A stretch of 6,035 nt of DNA from contig JAFOHJ010000291.1 in assembly GCA_017421885.1 (NCBI GenBank), forward strand, positions 1-6,035. Direction: 5' to 3'. Of the stretch, positions 4,537 to 6,035 are shown one piece after another (position 1 is the first letter of the stretch; every line of letters starts with the position of its first letter). The DNA is from Clostridia bacterium. Its GTDB lineage: Bacteria; Bacillota_A; Clostridia; Oscillospirales; Butyricicoccaceae. A model generated the notes under the pieces. That model was given only the letters and a program-made list of their open reading frames with translations, had not been told where the DNA came from and made no database searches. A program made the translations under genes and the position numbers.

Positions 4537-5895
4537 ATGAATAATACTACTCCGTGGTGGCATAAATGCAGCGCCGTCCTGCGATATATGCCGGGAGAGG
4601 ACGGTAAAAGTATAAACGATATCATAAACGAGCTGGATGGTATCGCGGATTTTGGTTTCAAAGCGATACATATCACTGCCCCATACCGCAGCGCAGGCTT
4701 TTATCCGTGGTGGGGCCTTCGCCCTCTCGACCATTTTGCCGTTAATGATATACTGGGCGGCAGTATGGATGATTTTTCAAGACTCGTAGAAGAATGCCAT
4801 ATGCGAGGTATAAGGGTGGTTGTTTTCCTTAACCTCGGATATGACGATGTAGACTCTATTATCTGGAAGGCGGCCTGCCTTGCCCAAGGATGCAGCCTTA
4901 TCATGCCCAAAAACGACTATTTCCTATGGAGCCGCAGTCCTTGTGCGCCTCCTCCTTTCCCTGCCAACGAGTGCTTCCTTCAGTCGGGCCATTGGCACCG
5001 CAGCCGCGAAGCAGGGCAATATTACTGGTGTTACTGGGAACGCGACGGCATTGCCGAGCCTCAGTATAACTGGCAGGATGCCGGCTTTCAAAACTATGCT
5101 CTCACGGTGCTCAGGCATTGGCTCGCCACCGGGATCGACGGCATTATAGTCGATGCTGTCAACTGGTATGCAGGCTGCACCAAGCCGCTTATACGAAGTC
5201 TTGTCACAGATACTATCCACGAATATGCCAATGTTATGTGCATTCCCGAAGGCGCGACCGGGTTTGGCGACCCCTTCATGCCATGGCTGACCGAATGCGG
5301 CTTCGACATCATCGAAGACCAGCCCTTCCACAGCGATGAACACTGGAACGGAAGCGCGATCATAAGGGCAATTGATTCTTCATCTCCATATATCATAGAC
5401 TCTGCTCTCGAACAATGCCGCAAAGTACGCGATACAGGAGCTATATCATGGTCATACCTCAGTTGGGGCAGCTCATGGACCTCTGAAAAAAGACTGCTTG
5501 AGATAGCCATGCTTATCGGCACAGGACATATGACCGACATCATACCCTCCTACCTCTCCGACTTTGACAGCGTTCAGAAAGAGAAGTTCAGAAAGCTCAT
5601 AAAAGTTTCCCACCATCAGGCTATTTGGCCATCAAAGGAGCGACTGAGAGTTTACCCCACATATGCCGCTTCATGCTATTGCTGTTTGTGCAGCCCCGGT
5701 GAAGACCAGCCTGTTCTGTGCATATTCAATCTCTCAGATAAGATCACAGATGTATCTATAACACTCACAGAGCTGCCTGCATTCAAAAATAATCGCTTCC
5801 GCGACCTGATCTCGGGAGAAGCGGTTTATTCGTTTGACGGCTGTATAGAGGCGACCCTCGAGCCTTTTGGTTTTGCCTTCATAACTGCGGAATAA
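4537..5895 (+). CDS. alpha-amylase superfamily (GH13-like) protein with altered active site
   Basis: A 452-residue cytoplasmic protein without signal peptide. It has the GH13 layout of oligo-1,6-glucosidase/trehalose-synthase-type enzymes, which act on short alpha-glucosides. It shows WW at residues 7-8 and the first barrel strands (INDIINELDGIADFGFKAIHI, then MDDFSRLVEECHMRGIRVVV). A domain-B part contains QYYWCYWERDGIAEPQYNWQDAGFQNYALTVLRHWL, then GIDGIIVDAV (199-208) and IPEGATGF (236-243). A C-terminal beta domain (about 365-452) has LCIFNLSD, DLISGEAV and LEPFGFAFI. By alignment from memory, nucleophile D206 and acid E238 remain. The usual Arg two residues before the nucleophile is I204. 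The region I D...NH is F97...G101-Y102. The region IV NHD is around S309-W310-G311. The GYD near residue 60 is GLR. It may therefore be inactive, a binding protein, or a divergent enzyme. It reads divergently from the MATE operon, with no sugar transporter in view. Confidence 0.85.
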   Translation: MNNTTPWWHKCSAVLRYMPGEDGKSINDIINELDGIADFGFKAIHITAPYRSAGFYPWWGLRPLDHFAVNDILGGSMDDFSRLVEECHMRGIRVVVFLNLGYDDVDSIIWKAACLAQGCSLIMPKNDYFLWSRSPCAPPPFPANECFLQSGHWHRSREAGQYYWCYWERDGIAEPQYNWQDAGFQNYALTVLRHWLATGIDGIIVDAVNWYAGCTKPLIRSLVTDTIHEYANVMCIPEGATGFGDPFMPWLTECGFDIIEDQPFHSDEHWNGSAIIRAIDSSSPYIIDSALEQCRKVRDTGAISWSYLSWGSSWTSEKRLLEIAMLIGTGHMTDIIPSYLSDFDSVQKEKFRKLIKVSHHQAIWPSKERLRVYPTYAASCYCCLCSPGEDQPVLCIFNLSDKITDVSITLTELPAFKNNRFRDLISGEAVYSFDGCIEATLEPFGFAFITAE

Positions 5896-5906
5896 AAATG
5901 ATCTTT

Positions 5907-5934
5907 TTGACAGCATTCAGAATTATTATATCAA
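5907..5934 (+). promoter_or_regulatory. promoter-like sequence after the GH13-like gene
   Basis: A perfect TTGACA (5907-5912) is followed after 16 bases by TATCAA (5929-5934), 4/6 of the -10 consensus. A transcript would start near 5941, at the base of the hairpin at 5944-5975, and would end almost at once. It may be a chance match in AT-rich trailer DNA. Confidence 0.2.
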
Positions 5935-5943
5935 TAATATAGC

Positions 5944-5976
5944 AAAGGGCCGACATCCGAAGATGCCGGCCCTTTT
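5944..5976. terminator. intrinsic terminator hairpin downstream of the GH13-like gene
   Basis: Arms AAAGGGCCGACATC (5944-5957) and GATGCCGGCCCTTT (5962-5975) enclose CGAA. On the + strand there is one A-C mismatch (5953/5966) and only a short TTTT. On the - strand the same pair becomes a G-U wobble and the loop becomes C(UUCG)G, a very stable tetraloop. It ends the GH13-like transcript and probably also one arriving on the - strand. Confidence 0.8.
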
Positions 5977-6035
5977 CAGGTGCGTGTATTTATTTCAGGA
6001 GACTTACTATCTGTTATTCAGCGGGGCTGAACTGA
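5977..6035. other. window end, no gene assigned; possible tail of a - strand gene
   Basis: No + strand start with a ribosome site is visible. On the - strand all three frames reach a stop (6020-6018, 6016-6014 and 6009-6007), so a convergent gene could end here with only a few residues in view. That is too little to choose a frame. A small perfect inverted repeat TTCAGC-GGG-GCTGAA lies at the right edge. Confidence 0.3.

Noticed and set aside
4924..5543. Two long - strand frames (139 and 149 codons) opposite the GH13-like gene
   Set aside because: They mirror a gene with strong family similarity and lack ribosome sites or recognisable domains.
1..6035. CRISPR array, tRNA, rRNA, riboswitch, insertion sequence or prophage signals
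   Set aside because: I saw no direct repeats with regular spacers, no cloverleaf with CCA-type end, no conserved riboswitch core and no transposase or terminal inverted repeats.

Overview
The window looks like a chromosomal segment of an anaerobic, Gram-positive member of the Clostridia, probably a gut- or rumen-type Lachnospiraceae or Oscillospiraceae. This is inferred from strong AGGAGG-type ribosome sites, sigma-A-type promoters, a secreted CAP/BspA-repeat protein, a TIGR04076-type protein and moderate GC content. No ribosomal, phage or transposon marker fixes the taxon, so the assignment is tentative.

Layout, left to right. (1) Positions 3-607, + strand: three small reading frames in a row. 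They are the tail of an unrecognised gene, a 79-residue hydrophilic protein, and a 52-residue zinc-finger protein made of four CxxCxGxG motifs. The run ends at a strong GC-rich hairpin (620-645). (2) Positions 664-1303: a small helical protein on the - strand and a TIGR04076-like protein on the + strand diverge from a 150-base control region. That region holds two well-formed promoters, each with a 17-base spacer. (3) Positions 1346-4378, - strand: a two-gene operon of a MATE efflux transporter followed by a secreted CAP + Ig-like + BspA-repeat protein. Their junction is tight, with the ribosome site of the second gene next to the stop codon of the first. A long hairpin at 1303-1344 is shared with the convergent TIGR04076 gene. 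(4) Positions 4379-4536: control region between the MATE operon and the divergent glycosidase gene. It contains a perfect 8-base inverted repeat beside the glycosidase ribosome site. (5) Positions 4537-5895, + strand: a cytoplasmic alpha-amylase-superfamily (GH13-like) protein in which several active-site positions appear to be replaced. (6) Positions 5896-6035: a trailing hairpin that folds better on the - strand, suggesting a convergent gene just beyond the window.

The genes do not form one obvious pathway. The two most unusual items are the stand-alone, internally duplicated DnaJ-type zinc protein and the GH13-like protein with a degraded catalytic signature. The MATE/CAP-BspA pair is a plausible export and cell-surface unit.
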